Shown in pieces: positions 8,619 through 17,916 of a DNA stretch of 64,000 nt. This DNA is from Peribacillus tepidiphilus. Its GTDB lineage: Bacteria; Bacillota; Bacilli; Bacillales; DSM-1321. Within the stretch, counting starts at the first letter, position 1; every line of letters begins with the position of its first letter. The position numbers and the translations under genes are program-made. The stretch covers positions 1-64,000 of the forward strand of contig NZ_WIAQ01000002.1 in NCBI RefSeq assembly GCF_009466385.1. Direction: 5' to 3'. The notes under the pieces were generated by a model. It was not told the origin of the DNA. It saw only the letters and a program-made list of their open reading frames with translations, and did not search any database.

Positions 8619-9153
8619 TATAGCCATAGTTGGTATTTTTCTGATTGGCTTCATTGTTGGTCTTAGAAGAGGCTTCATTTTACAAGTAATTCATTTAACT
8701 GGTTTTTTTGTTGCTTTCATTGCAGCTTATATGAATTACCGTGAACTAGCACCGAAGCTTAAGCTTTGGATTCCATTTCCTATGATGGGTGACCAGTCGT
8801 CTTTTACCATGCTGTTTGATCAAATTGGATTAGATGTAGCGTATTATAATGCGATTGCCTTTGCGATTATTTTCTTTGCAGTCAAAGTTTTATGGCAGTT
8901 GATTGGCTCTATGCTTGATTTTATTGCCCATTTCCCAATTTTAAAAACACTAAATAGATGGGGCGGCGGTGTTTTGGGTCTTGCTGAAGTTTATCTTATC
9001 ATGTTTATCCTTATTTACATAGCTGCTATGCTGCCGGTTGAAATGATTCAAGTGCAAATTCAAGACTCTTTTCTAGCTAAGTCTATGGTTAAAAATACAC
9101 CGATTTTTTCCGAGAAAATAAAAGATATGTGGTTTGAATACATATCCTCGTAA
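8611..9153 (+). CDS. yshB: CvpA-family membrane protein (YshB)
   Basis: The 180-residue protein has four membrane helices (near 4-24, 28-45, 75-100 and 115-140) and the CvpA signature at its N-terminus ([12 protein letters not shown]). The family is named after E. coli CvpA, needed for colicin V production; in Bacillus the role is unclear. The ATG at 8611 has AAAAGGATG at good spacing; earlier in-frame ATGs at 8593 and 8602 lack this. It overlaps zapA. Confidence 0.88.
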   Translation: MLDIAIVGIFLIGFIVGLRRGFILQVIHLTGFFVAFIAAYMNYRELAPKLKLWIPFPMMGDQSSFTMLFDQIGLDVAYYNAIAFAIIFFAVKVLWQLIGSMLDFIAHFPILKTLNRWGGGVLGLAEVYLIMFILIYIAAMLPVEMIQVQIQDSFLAKSMVKNTPIFSEKIKDMWFEYISS

Positions 9154-9206
9154 GACTGTCCGATAAAATACAGGCTTCCATGTATTTTATCGTGGATGGT
9201 CTTTTT
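9153..9206 (+). terminator. Terminator after zapA-cvpA
   Basis: GATAAAATACA (about 9162-9172) pairs with TGTATTTTATC (9181-9191), with further pairing outside it between AAGAC and GTCTT. TTTTT follows. Confidence 0.8.
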
Positions 9207-9212
9207 AACTTT

Positions 9213-9245
9213 ATAAGAGCTAAGCAGGCGCTTTCCGCTCTTGTA
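9213..9245 (+). repeat. Short intergenic repeat, GAGCTAAGCAG type, copy 1
   Basis: GAGCTAAGCAGGCGCT (9217-9232) matches GAGCTAAGCAGACGCT at 21690-21705 with one difference. Both lie just downstream of a terminator. It resembles fragments of a common Bacillus intergenic repeat; this is a recollection and not a search result. Confidence 0.4.
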
Positions 9246-9343
9246 CTTTGTTATAAACGACTGTATCTTAAATTAAGGGTAAACTAATAAAAGACGTATT
9301 CTTCTGGATGGAATGCTTACTTTGGTTTGTGTAGGTGATGACA

Positions 9344-11062
9344 ATGTCAGTTAATAAAAAAGATGTTATCAAACTTCTTGAAAATATTGCAATTTATATG
9401 GAGTTAAAAGGAGAAAATCCATTTAAGGTGTCGGCATTTCGAAAAGCTGCCCAGGCTTTGGAAAATGATGATCGCAGTCTGAAGGAAATCGACGACTTCA
9501 CTGCTTTATCTGGTATCGGAAAAGGAACAGCAGCCGTGATTGAAGAGTTTATAAAAGAAGGAAAATCGACCGTTTTATCTGAGCTGCAAGAAGAGGTTCC
9601 GAAAGGACTTATTCCGTTACTTCAGCTTCAGGGAATGGGCGGGAAAAAGATCGCTAAATTATATAAGGAACTGAATATCACGAACGCAGACGAGCTGAAA
9701 GCAGCTTGTGAAGAAGGGAAGGTTCGTGAATTATCCGGCTTTGGGAAAAAAACGGAAGAAAAAATCCTTGCTGCTTTAAAAAAAGTGGGCTCTAGACCGG
9801 AACGTTTTCCGCTTTCTTTCGTATTACCAATTGCTAAAGATATCGAAATCTATTTGTCTAATGTTAAAGAAATTGAACGTTATTCGAGAGCGGGGAGTCT
9901 ACGCCGCCTAAAAGAGACAGTCAAAGATTTGGACTTTATTATTGCTACGACAAGACCGGATCAAGTGAAAGAGCAATTATTAAAGCTGCCTTCCATTAAA
10001 GAAGTAATAGCCTCCGGAAATACAAAGGTTTCCTTAATGCTTTCCTATCAATATGATATCTCCATTGACTTTCGAATGGTGAAGCCTGAGGAGTTTATCA
10101 CAACCCTGCATCATTTTACTGGCTCTAAAGAACATAACGTAAGAATGAGACAGCTGGCCAAGGAAAAAGGGGAAAAAATCAGTGAATATGGTGTGGAAAA
10201 TTTAGAAACAGGTGAAGTGCTAACCTTCCAAACGGAGGAAGAATTTTTTCAGCATTTCGGCTTAAGCTATATTCCTCCTGAAGCTAGAGAAGACGGAACG
10301 GAAATTGACAAATTTTCTAATTTCGACCAGCTTATTTCCCTTGAGGATATGAAAGGGGACCTTCATATGCATTCTTCTTGGAGCGATGGGGCCTATTCCA
10401 TTGAAGAAATGGTTGAAGCTTGCCGTGCGAAAGGCTATCAATATATGGCAATCACCGATCACTCCCAATATTTGAAGGTTGCAAATGGATTGACTGCTGA
10501 ACGCTTACAAGAACAAAAGAAAGTGATTGCCGAGCTTAATAAAAAGTATGATGATATATTAATCTTATCAGGAGTCGAGATGGATATTTTACCCGACGGG
10601 ACTTTGGATTACGATGATGAACTGTTAAAGGAAATGGATCTTGTAATCGCCTCCATCCATTCCAGCTTTTCGCAGCCTAAAGAAAAAATTATGAACCGTT
10701 TGAAAACAGCTCTCAAAAACGCTCATGTCGATATTATTGCACATCCTACAGGACGGCTGATCGGAAGACGTTCGGGTTATGAAGTCGATATGGACATGCT
10801 GATCCAGCTCGCAAAAGAAACCAACACAGCATTGGAGTTAAACGCCAATCCTAATCGATTAGATCTGGCACCACCCTATTTAAGAAAAGCTCAGGAAGCC
10901 GGTGTTATGCTAGTTATTAATACGGATGCTCATAATATTGATATGTTGGAGCATATGGCAATCGGTGTTTCAACCGCAAAGAAGGGTTGGATTTTAAAGG
11001 ATTCCGTATTGAATGCAAAATCCAAAGAGGAATTGCTCGCATTTTTAAAAAGAAATGATTAA
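9344..11062 (+). CDS. polX: DNA polymerase X family protein with PHP domain
   Basis: Family X polymerase/exonuclease used in base excision repair. The 572-residue protein has the N-terminal helix-hairpin-helix 8-kDa region (about 1-130), the nucleotidyltransferase palm with GSLRRLKETVKDLDFI (about 183-198) and a C-terminal PHP phosphoesterase domain opening with GDLHMHSSWSDG (about 338-349) and holding the metal ligands in AITDHS, IAHPTG and NTDAHN. In-frame GTG and ATG codons a few bases upstream are less well spaced from GTAGGTG. mutS2 follows by 28 bases. Confidence 0.94.
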   Translation: MSVNKKDVIKLLENIAIYMELKGENPFKVSAFRKAAQALENDDRSLKEIDDFTALSGIGKGTAAVIEEFIKEGKSTVLSELQEEVPKGLIPLLQLQGMGGKKIAKLYKELNITNADELKAACEEGKVRELSGFGKKTEEKILAALKKVGSRPERFPLSFVLPIAKDIEIYLSNVKEIERYSRAGSLRRLKETVKDLDFIIATTRPDQVKEQLLKLPSIKEVIASGNTKVSLMLSYQYDISIDFRMVKPEEFITTLHHFTGSKEHNVRMRQLAKEKGEKISEYGVENLETGEVLTFQTEEEFFQHFGLSYIPPEAREDGTEIDKFSNFDQLISLEDMKGDLHMHSSWSDGAYSIEEMVEACRAKGYQYMAITDHSQYLKVANGLTAERLQEQKKVIAELNKKYDDILILSGVEMDILPDGTLDYDDELLKEMDLVIASIHSSFSQPKEKIMNRLKTALKNAHVDIIAHPTGRLIGRRSGYEVDMDMLIQLAKETNTALELNANPNRLDLAPPYLRKAQEAGVMLVINTDAHNIDMLEHMAIGVSTAKKGWILKDSVLNAKSKEELLAFLKRND

Positions 11063-11090
11063 TTATTTACAATAAGGGGGATTTTTCTCC

Positions 11091-13445
11091 ATGCATCATA
11101 AAGTTTTAAAAACATTGGAGTTTTATAAAATACGGGAACAACTGCAAAAGTTTGTTTCCTCAAAGCTTGGCGCAGAGCTGGTAGAAAAGCTCTTGCCATC
11201 TTCAAATTTTGATGAAGTAGTCAAATGGCAGCATGAGACCGATGAAGCTGCCACCGTTATTCGATTAAAAGGAAATGTACCGCTAGGCGGCATTTTTGAT
11301 ATTCGTCCGCATGCTAAAAGAGCCCAGATAGGCGGAATGCTCAGTCCGCAAGAATTAATGGAGATTGCTTCCACTATAAGAGCAGGGAGAATCCTGCAAA
11401 AGTTCTTTGAAGAAATGCTAGAAGAGGGTATTGAGCTTCCTGCTATTCAGGAGTATATCCAATCCATTTTTGTTATGACGGATATAGAAAAATTGATTTC
11501 CAATGCAATTGGGGAGCAGGGAGAAGTACTGGATTCTGCAAGCGAAAAGCTTAGAACGTTGAGAAGCCAATTGCGTACGAATGAAGCTAGAGTAAGGGAA
11601 AGGCTAGAGAGCATGATTCGTTCTTCATCGGCTCAGAAAATGCTCTCCGATGCCATTATTACGATTCGTAATGAAAGGTTTGTTATTCCTGTTAAACAGG
11701 AGTACCGTTCTCATTACGGAGGGATCGTCCATGATCAGTCTTCATCTGGACAAACTTTATTTATTGAACCTCAAGCAATTGTTCAACTGAATAATGATTT
11801 ACAAGAAATTCGTATGAAAGAGCAGCAAGAAATTGAAAGAATCTTACTGTTATTATCTACTACAGTTGGTGAGTATACAAACGAACTGTTGCAGAATGTC
11901 AAAGTCTTGGCAAAGCTTGACTTTATGTTTGCCAAAGCAAGATACGCTAAAGAATTAAAAGCTTCTAAGCCAGCTTTAAACCGAGAAGGTCGAATCAAGC
12001 TTTTAAAAGCGAGACATCCATTGCTTCCTATTGAAGAAGCAGTACCTAATGATATATTTTTAGGCGATGAATTTTCAGCGATTGTCATTACCGGACCAAA
12101 CACGGGTGGAAAAACCGTAACATTAAAAACGGTTGGTCTTTGTACCTTAATGGCTCAAGCTGGTTTACAAATTCCTGCCATGGACGGTTCTGAAGCAGCC
12201 GTGTTTGAATCAGTTTTTGCGGATATCGGTGATGAACAGTCGATTGAGCAAAGCTTAAGTACGTTTTCATCTCATATGGTAAACATTGTAGAAATCTTGA
12301 AAAATGTAGACCAAAATAGCTTAGTGCTCTTTGACGAATTGGGAGCAGGAACAGATCCTCAAGAGGGAGCAGCCCTTGCCATTTCAATATTGGACGAAGT
12401 GTACAATCGTGGGGCTAGAATTATTGCTACCACTCACTATCCGGAATTAAAAGCATACGGGTACAATCGTGAAGGAGTCGTGAATGCAAGTGTTGAATTT
12501 AATGTTGAAACGTTAAGTCCAACCTATAAGCTGCTTATTGGTGTTCCAGGCCGAAGCAATGCGTTTGAAATATCGAAACGGCTCGGTTTAGATGAAAAAA
12601 TTATTCAGCAGGCTCGCGGATATATTGGAGAAGACACGAATAAAGTAGAAAATATGATTGCTTCCTTAGAAGTGAGCCGAAAGATGGCAGAGGAAGAACG
12701 AAAAGAAGCACATGAGCTATTAAAAACGGCAGAAAAGCTTCATAAGGATTTGCAAAAGCAAATGATGGAGTATTACGAGCAAAAAGACAAAATGCTTGAA
12801 AAAGCTGAATCGGAAGCAAAACAGCTCGTTGAAAAAGCTAAAGCAGAAGCAGAACATATCATAAAAGAGCTAAGAGATTTACGAATCCGGAAAAATGCTG
12901 AAGTAAAAGAGCATGAGCTAATCGAAGCTCGTCGTCGTTTAGAAGAAGCGGCACCTAAGCTAACGAAAAAGAAGAAAACGATCGTAAAAGCTTCAAAGCA
13001 TGAATTCAAGCCTGGAGATGAAGTTAAGGTATTAAGCTTTAATCAAAAAGGGCATTTAGTTGAAAAAGTTTCCTCAGATGAATGGCAGGTCCAAATTGGA
13101 ATCATGAAGATGAAGGTAAACGAAAGCGACTTAGTTTATATCGATAGCCCAAAACCTGTTGAAACCAAGCCGCTTGCTACTGTCAGAGGAAAAGATTTTC
13201 ATGTTGGGCTTGAGCTGGATCTTCGCGGTGAGAGATATGAGGATGCAATACTCCGTGTCGAAAAATATATCGATGATGCCCTTTTAGCTGGATATCCGAG
13301 AGTTTCTATTATTCATGGTAAAGGGACTGGGGCACTAAGACAAGGAGTACAAGAATATTTAAAAAACCACCGCTCTGTTAAAAGAATTCGTTTTGGTGAA
13401 GCAGCCGAAGGCGGATTAGGTGTTACGGTAGTAGAATTTAAATAA
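11091..13445 (+). CDS. mutS2: Endonuclease MutS2
   Basis: MutS2 is a MutS paralogue that acts in recombination control and in ribosome collision rescue in Bacillus. The 784-residue protein has the clamp/lever region, Walker [11 protein letters not shown] (334-343), Walker [13 protein letters not shown] (about 411-422), a long charged coiled coil (about 515-620) and a C-terminal Smr nuclease domain with LDLRGER and [12 protein letters not shown] (about 741). It lacks the mismatch-recognition domain of MutS. It starts after AAGGGGG and is in one transcriptional run with polX. Confidence 0.96.
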   Translation: MHHKVLKTLEFYKIREQLQKFVSSKLGAELVEKLLPSSNFDEVVKWQHETDEAATVIRLKGNVPLGGIFDIRPHAKRAQIGGMLSPQELMEIASTIRAGRILQKFFEEMLEEGIELPAIQEYIQSIFVMTDIEKLISNAIGEQGEVLDSASEKLRTLRSQLRTNEARVRERLESMIRSSSAQKMLSDAIITIRNERFVIPVKQEYRSHYGGIVHDQSSSGQTLFIEPQAIVQLNNDLQEIRMKEQQEIERILLLLSTTVGEYTNELLQNVKVLAKLDFMFAKARYAKELKASKPALNREGRIKLLKARHPLLPIEEAVPNDIFLGDEFSAIVITGPNTGGKTVTLKTVGLCTLMAQAGLQIPAMDGSEAAVFESVFADIGDEQSIEQSLSTFSSHMVNIVEILKNVDQNSLVLFDELGAGTDPQEGAALAISILDEVYNRGARIIATTHYPELKAYGYNREGVVNASVEFNVETLSPTYKLLIGVPGRSNAFEISKRLGLDEKIIQQARGYIGEDTNKVENMIASLEVSRKMAEEERKEAHELLKTAEKLHKDLQKQMMEYYEQKDKMLEKAESEAKQLVEKAKAEAEHIIKELRDLRIRKNAEVKEHELIEARRRLEEAAPKLTKKKKTIVKASKHEFKPGDEVKVLSFNQKGHLVEKVSSDEWQVQIGIMKMKVNESDLVYIDSPKPVETKPLATVRGKDFHVGLELDLRGERYEDAILRVEKYIDDALLAGYPRVSIIHGKGTGALRQGVQEYLKNHRSVKRIRFGEAAEGGLGVTVVEFK

Positions 13446-13460
13446 TGCGGGAGAAAAAAG

Positions 13461-13868
13461 ATGAATTCTTTCTGGGAAAATGAATTTGTTAAAATTGCTG
13501 CCTACTATAGTGTAGTTGTCCTTTGTGTCATTGTGTTTTTAGCGGTCTTTGAGCTTGTAACGAAGTACAAAAATTGGGAAGAAATCAAAAAAGGAAACTT
13601 GTCCGTAGCGATGGCCACAGGCGGGAAAATTTTTGGTATAGCCAATGTTTTTCGTCATTCCATCATGCAGCATGATTCATTACTATCCTTAATTAGCTGG
13701 GGAGTGTTCGGTTTTATCCTTCTGTTAATCGGTTATTTTATCTATGAATTTTTAACCCCGGGATTTAAGATTGATGAAGAAATTCAAAATGACAATCGTG
13801 CTGTTGGGTTCATTTCTCTGGCCATCTCCGTTGGCTTATCGTATGTAATCGGTGCAGGAATTTCATAG
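13461..13868 (+). CDS. yshE: DUF350 membrane protein YshE
   Basis: The 135-residue protein has four membrane helices (about 13-35, 48-66, 75-98 and 110-133) and the DUF350 signature ATGGKIFGIANVF (about 50-63). No biochemical role is firmly known to me. It begins 15 bases after mutS2 with a GCGGGAG site, so it is probably the end of the polX-mutS2 operon, as in B. subtilis. Confidence 0.85.
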   Translation: MNSFWENEFVKIAAYYSVVVLCVIVFLAVFELVTKYKNWEEIKKGNLSVAMATGGKIFGIANVFRHSIMQHDSLLSLISWGVFGFILLLIGYFIYEFLTPGFKIDEEIQNDNRAVGFISLAISVGLSYVIGAGIS

Positions 13869-13882
13869 AGGAGAGAAATAAA

Positions 13883-13969
13883 GTGGAAAAATTGGCGAAA
13901 ATTCTCTTGCTTTTGTGCGGAGGGTTTGTATTATTTGGGATTGTCTATATGATGTTTTTTGCTAAATAA
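13883..13969 (+). CDS. 28-residue single-pass membrane peptide
   Basis: GTG start after GAGGAGAG, 28 codons: MEKLAKILLLLC, then GGFVLFGIVYMMFFAK. Almost the whole chain is one transmembrane helix with lysines at both ends. It lies 14 bases after yshE and before the terminator hairpin, so it is in the transcript. The strong ribosome binding site supports it as a true small gene. I recognise no family. Confidence 0.55.
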   Translation: MEKLAKILLLLCGGFVLFGIVYMMFFAK

Positions 13970-13981
13970 ATAACCTTTAAC

Positions 13982-14021
13982 ATTCAAAAGGAATCAGCTG
14001 AATGGCTGATTCCTTTTTGAA
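13982..14021 (+). terminator. Terminator of the polX-mutS2-yshE transcript
   Basis: GGAATCAGC pairs with GCTGATTCC, the stem is extended outward by ATTCAAAA/TTTTTGAAT, and a T-run lies on the 3' arm. An identical copy lies at 14177-14206. Confidence 0.8.
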
Positions 14022-14233
14022 TGTAGTCAAAGTATATTTCACGCACTTTCAGACTGATTGAAAACGCTTGTCAGTCTAGGAACGAACCCGTGCGAGGAGC
14101 GGAGTTACCATAGACGGTAATGAGCACCGGAGGAGGGTTCGTGACGAAGAATGCGAGCGTTTGTCAACAGTCTGAAGGAATCAGCTGAATGGCTGATTCC
14201 TTTTTGAATGTAGTCAAAGTATATTTCACGCAC
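13989..14233 (+). repeat. Dispersed element copy A, flanked by a duplicated terminator hairpin
   Basis: A 58-bp sequence is present twice without a mismatch (13989-14046 and 14176-14233). It comprises the hairpin GGAATCAGC-loop-GCTGATTCC, TTTTT, and the arm TGTAGTCAAAGTATATTT. Between the copies lies a 129-bp core with ends TTCAGACTG (14048) and CAGTCTGAA (to 14176) and an imperfect inverted repeat of about 42 bp that includes CGAACCC/GGGTTCG and TTACC/GGTAA. The same arm and core recur near 48.07-48.28 kb and in shortened form near 27.86 and 25.25 kb. Confidence 0.9.
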
Positions 14234-14298
14234 ACTCAGACTTCTTAATTTGAAAATCACGAATAGAATAAATCATGCTAAAAGAACAAACCTAATAA

Positions 14299-14327
14299 TT
14301 GTCACTAAAAGTTCGTTATATTATAAT
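14299..14327 (+). promoter_or_regulatory. lcfA promoter
   Basis: TTGTCA (14299-14304), a 17-bp spacer and TATAAT (14322-14327). I see no clear FadR box next to it. Confidence 0.65.
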
Positions 14328-14370
14328 AAAATTGAAAGTTTTGAAAATTTAAAACAAAGGAGGAAAAGTT

Positions 14371-16068
14371 ATGGCGGAAAAACTTTGGCTAGAGAACTAT
14401 CCGAGAGAAATCCCTCCTACACTGTCTTATGATAACAAACCCCTTCAAAGCTACCTGAAAGAGACTGCTGAACAATATCCAGACAAAACATCTATTCACT
14501 TTTTGGGAAAAGAGTTATCGTTTAAAGAAGTGTATGAGTCAGCATTGAAGTTTGCTAATTATTTAAAGGATTTAGGAATTAAGAAGGGTGACAGAGTAGC
14601 CATTATGCTGCCCAATACACCGCAGTCTGTAATCAGTTATTTCGGCATCCTGTTTGCAGGTGGAATTGTTGTTCAGACCAATCCTTTATATATGGAGAGG
14701 GAACTTCAATACCAAATGCAGGATTCTGGCGCAAAAGCAATTATTACACTTGATATTTTATTCCCGAGAGTATCAAAAGTCATGCCGGAAACAAATCTAG
14801 AGCACATTATTGTAACCGCTATCAAAGATTACTTACCCTTTCCTAAAAACTTGATTTATCCGTTTGTTCAGAAGAAGCAATATGGTATAACGGTTAAAGT
14901 AGAACATGAGGGGAATCATCATCTGCTATCTGAAATCCTTAAACAAACAAGAGCAGATGAAATATCTATTGAAATGGACCCTGATCATGATTTGGCGCTG
15001 CTTCAATATACGGGTGGAACGACTGGCTTTCCAAAAGGAGTTATGCTAACGCACAGTAACCTTGTATCAAACGTTAAGATGTGTACAGCTTGGATGTATA
15101 AATGTAAACGTGGAGAAGAAACCGTTCTAGGTATTCTGCCATTTTTTCATGTGTATGGGATGACGGCAGTCATGATTTTATCGGTGATGGAAGGATACAA
15201 AATGGTTCTTTTACCAAAGTTTGATGCAGAAACCACTTTAAAAACCATTCAAAAGCAAAGACCAACCTTATTTCCAGGCGCACCAACCATCTATATCGCC
15301 TTGTTAAACCACCCGGATATCCATAAATATGATTTATCATCGATTGATTCATGTATCAGTGGCTCTGCCCCACTTCCAGTTGAAGTACAGGAAAAATTCG
15401 AACAAGTAACAGGCGGGAAGGTTGTTGAAGGCTATGGATTAACAGAAACGTCACCAGTGACTCATGCGAATTTCCTTTGGGATAAGCCAAGAATTAAAGG
15501 AAGCATAGGAGTTCCATGGCCTGATACTGATTCTGCCATTTTATCTTTGGAAACAGGAGAGCCGGTTGAGCCAAATGAAATTGGAGAAATCGCTGTAAAA
15601 GGTCCTCAAGTGATGAAAGGATATTGGAACAGACCTGAAGAAACAGAGATGGTGTTTCGAAACGGATGGTTTTTAACTGGAGATTTAGGATATATGGATG
15701 AAAAGGGATATTTCTATGTTGTGGACCGTAAAAAGGATATGATCATTGCGGGTGGCTTTAATATTTACCCAAGAGAAGTAGAAGAGGTATTATATGAGCA
15801 TGAAGCCGTGCAAGAAACCGTAGTAGCAGGAGTACCAGATCCATACAGAGGAGAAACGGTTAAAGCATATATTGTCTTAAAAGAAGGAATGAAAGTTACA
15901 GAAGAAGAATTAAATGAATTTGCCCGTAAACATTTAGCAGCTTTTAAGGTGCCGAGGATTTATGAGTTTCGAAAGGAACTGCCGAAAACTGCTGTAGGAA
16001 AAATCCTTCGCAGAGCACTTGTTGAAGAAGAAAGAAATAAATTGTCTGAAGAGAAAAAGCAAGCTTGA
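14371..16068 (+). CDS. lcfA: Long-chain fatty acid-CoA ligase
   Basis: It activates long-chain fatty acids with ATP and CoA, the entry step of beta-oxidation. The 565-residue ANL-family enzyme has the phosphate-binding YTGGTTGFPKG (213-223), GYGLTETSP (about 354), GWFLTGDLG (about 431) and the C-terminal catalytic lysine in TAVGKILRR (about 540-548). AAAGGAGG precedes the ATG. It stands first before fadR as in B. subtilis, but here a terminator and a separate fadR promoter follow it. Confidence 0.94.
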   Translation: MAEKLWLENYPREIPPTLSYDNKPLQSYLKETAEQYPDKTSIHFLGKELSFKEVYESALKFANYLKDLGIKKGDRVAIMLPNTPQSVISYFGILFAGGIVVQTNPLYMERELQYQMQDSGAKAIITLDILFPRVSKVMPETNLEHIIVTAIKDYLPFPKNLIYPFVQKKQYGITVKVEHEGNHHLLSEILKQTRADEISIEMDPDHDLALLQYTGGTTGFPKGVMLTHSNLVSNVKMCTAWMYKCKRGEETVLGILPFFHVYGMTAVMILSVMEGYKMVLLPKFDAETTLKTIQKQRPTLFPGAPTIYIALLNHPDIHKYDLSSIDSCISGSAPLPVEVQEKFEQVTGGKVVEGYGLTETSPVTHANFLWDKPRIKGSIGVPWPDTDSAILSLETGEPVEPNEIGEIAVKGPQVMKGYWNRPEETEMVFRNGWFLTGDLGYMDEKGYFYVVDRKKDMIIAGGFNIYPREVEEVLYEHEAVQETVVAGVPDPYRGETVKAYIVLKEGMKVTEEELNEFARKHLAAFKVPRIYEFRKELPKTAVGKILRRALVEEERNKLSEEKKQA

Positions 16069-16076
16069 GTGTTTTC

Positions 16077-16100
16077 GAGCCTGATTCTTAGGCTCTTTTT
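16077..16100 (+). terminator. lcfA terminator
   Basis: GAGCCT (16077-16082) pairs with AGGCTC (16090-16095), followed by TTTTT. Confidence 0.75.
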
Positions 16101-16119
16101 ATTTGAACGTACGATTTTC

Positions 16120-16173
16120 TTGACAGAAGTTTAGCAGCATTTTATGATAAAAATATGAATGATTATTCATTCA
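16120..16173 (+). promoter_or_regulatory. fadR promoter with FadR operator
   Basis: TTGACA (16120-16125), a 17-bp spacer and TATGAT (16143-16148). TGAATGATTATTCATTCA (16156-16173) lies at the expected transcript start and fits, as I recall it, the B. subtilis FadR (YsiA) consensus TGAATGAMTANTCATTCA. Long-chain acyl-CoA releases FadR in that system, so fadR is probably autorepressed. Confidence 0.85.
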
Positions 16174-16325
16174 TTATTGCTCCCAAAGAAAAATTTTATG
16201 ACATCAACACACTTCCTTGATGTAAAATGATCTTCCGTAAGGGTAGTGTTACAGATATGCCACAACTGTTGGTAGTCTGAACATGAGTGATGTATCATTC
16301 GCTTCTCTGAAAGGGGAATAGGCTG

Positions 16326-16925
16326 TTGAAAAAGAATAAACCTAAATATAAACAAATCATTGATGCTGCTGTTATTGTAATTGCTGAACATGGTTATCAT
16401 CAAGCTCAAGTTTCAAAAATTGCAAAACAGGCAGGAGTGGCAGACGGAACCATCTATCTTTATTTTAAAAATAAAGAAGATATTTTGATATCATTATTTC
16501 AAGAAAAAATGGGTTTCTTTGTTGAAAAAATTGAAGAAGAAATAAGAGGAATTCAGTCTTCGACGGAGAAATTGTTAGTATTGGTCGAAAAACATTTTCG
16601 GATGCTTTCCGAAGATCCTCATCTTGCCATTGTGACCCAGCTTGAGTTGCGTCAATCCAATAAAGAGCTTCGTATGAAAATTAACGATGTTCTAAAAGGA
16701 TATCTTCGTCTAGTAGATCAAATTCTAAAGCATGGGATCGAAAGCGGAGAATTTCGAGAGGATTTAAATTATCGATTAGCCAGACAAATGATTTTTGGAA
16801 CCATCGATGAAGTCGTCACTACGTGGGTTATGAACGATCAAAAGTACAGTTTACCAGATTTAACGAAAGAGGTGCATCAACTACTGATCAGCGGTATCAA
16901 TAGTTCCTCTCCTCTTAAAGTGTGA
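16326..16925 (+). CDS. fadR: TetR-family fatty acid degradation regulator FadR (YsiA)
   Basis: The 199-residue repressor has an N-terminal TetR helix-turn-helix (about 10-56, with IAKQAGVADGTIYLYFKNKE) and a C-terminal acyl-CoA-binding domain with segments such as AIVTQLELRQSN and RQMIFGTIDE that match B. subtilis FadR. It starts at TTG after GAAAGGGG. The operator overlapping its own promoter supports autoregulation. A strong hairpin follows the stop, so fadB may be read mainly from its own promoter. Confidence 0.93.
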   Translation: MKKNKPKYKQIIDAAVIVIAEHGYHQAQVSKIAKQAGVADGTIYLYFKNKEDILISLFQEKMGFFVEKIEEEIRGIQSSTEKLLVLVEKHFRMLSEDPHLAIVTQLELRQSNKELRMKINDVLKGYLRLVDQILKHGIESGEFREDLNYRLARQMIFGTIDEVVTTWVMNDQKYSLPDLTKEVHQLLISGINSSSPLKV

Positions 16926-16926
16926 C

Positions 16927-16964
16927 AATCTAAAAGAGGCATTATTTCTTGCCTCTTTTAGATT
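16927..16964 (+). terminator. Hairpin after fadR
   Basis: AATCTAAAAGAGGC (16927-16940) pairs perfectly with GCCTCTTTTAGATT (16951-16964). The T-run after it is short, so it may be a partial terminator. Confidence 0.65.
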
Positions 16965-16993
16965 GAGTAAGTTTCTCTTTATCTATAATTATT

Positions 16994-17022
16994 TTGAATT
17001 ACATAACATAATAATCTATACT
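16994..17022 (+). promoter_or_regulatory. fadB-etfBA promoter
   Basis: TTGAAT (16994-16999), a 17-bp spacer and TATACT (17017-17022). No FadR box is evident nearby. Confidence 0.55.
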
Positions 17023-17084
17023 AAAATTTGGTTGTTTATTTACCATGTTTCAAGTTAGATTATATTCGAATAAGGGGGATGGAA

Positions 17085-17858
17085 ATGGAATTTGTAAGCT
17101 GTAATATTGAAAATCAGGTTGCTTTTGTTACATTGCAGAAACCTCCTGCCAACGCTCTTTCTTCTTCTCTATTAAAGGAACTGTCTAAGTTATTTGATCG
17201 TTTAGAAGAAAATGAGGAAGTCAGGGTAGTCCTTTTACAAGGAGAAGGTAGATTCTTTTCTGCTGGTGCAGATATTAAAGAATTCACAACGATTGCAAGT
17301 GGAGAAGAATTTTCTAAGCTTGCAAAATATGGACAAGATTTTTTTGAAAGAATTGAGAACTTTTCAAAACCAGTTATTGCTGCTATTCACGGAGCTGCAT
17401 TAGGCGGAGGACTAGAACTGGCTATGGCTTGCCATATCCGATTAGTTACCGAAAAAGCAAAGCTTGGATTACCTGAGCTGCAATTAGGATTGGTACCTGG
17501 TTTTGCTGGTTCACAACGTTTACCGCGTTACGTTGGTGCAGCGAAAGCAGCAGAAATGCTGTTTACTTCAGAGCCTATTACAGGAGCTCAAGCCGTGCAA
17601 TATGGATTAGCCAATCATGCTTATAGTGAGGAAGAACTTTTCGATCAAGCGAAAGAACTTGCATTAAAAATTGCTAAAAAAAGCCCGATTGCTCTTAAAG
17701 CGGCTATTGAGCTATTAAATTACTCGAAGCATGAAAATTATTATAAAGGTGTGGACAAAGAAGCAGAGATTTTTGGTTCTGTATTTGTCTCAGAGGATGC
17801 CAAGGAAGGAATCAGCGCCTTTATAGAAAAAAGAGAACCTCAATTTTTAGGAAAATAA
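17085..17858 (+). CDS. fadB: Enoyl-CoA hydratase
   Basis: It hydrates trans-2-enoyl-CoA in beta-oxidation. The 257-residue crotonase-fold protein has both oxyanion-hole segments (FFSAGADIKEF and HGAALGGGLELAMA) and the catalytic region LGLPELQLGLVPGFAG with the expected Glu. The ATG at 17085 lies seven bases after AAGGGGG; the ATG at 17079 touches that site, so it is less likely, and longer versions are unsupported. etfB and etfA follow in the same direction. Confidence 0.92.
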   Translation: MEFVSCNIENQVAFVTLQKPPANALSSSLLKELSKLFDRLEENEEVRVVLLQGEGRFFSAGADIKEFTTIASGEEFSKLAKYGQDFFERIENFSKPVIAAIHGAALGGGLELAMACHIRLVTEKAKLGLPELQLGLVPGFAGSQRLPRYVGAAKAAEMLFTSEPITGAQAVQYGLANHAYSEEELFDQAKELALKIAKKSPIALKAAIELLNYSKHENYYKGVDKEAEIFGSVFVSEDAKEGISAFIEKREPQFLGK

Positions 17859-17916
17859 TTTTTGTATTAAATTTTCATAATCTTCAAAAATACCACACAA
17901 TATTGGAGGGAAAACG

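Noticed and set aside
13982-14240. CRISPR array, suggested by repeated hairpins near 14 kb
   Set aside because: There are only two 58-bp repeats with one long core between them and no cas genes; the core itself recurs elsewhere as a dispersed element.
14240-14290. FadR box upstream of lcfA
   Set aside because: The best match (CGAATAGAATAAATCATGC) needs insertions and several mismatches against the consensus.
14250-14432. ORF of 60 codons overlapping the start of lcfA
   Set aside because: It covers the lcfA promoter and ribosome binding site in another frame and has no site of its own.
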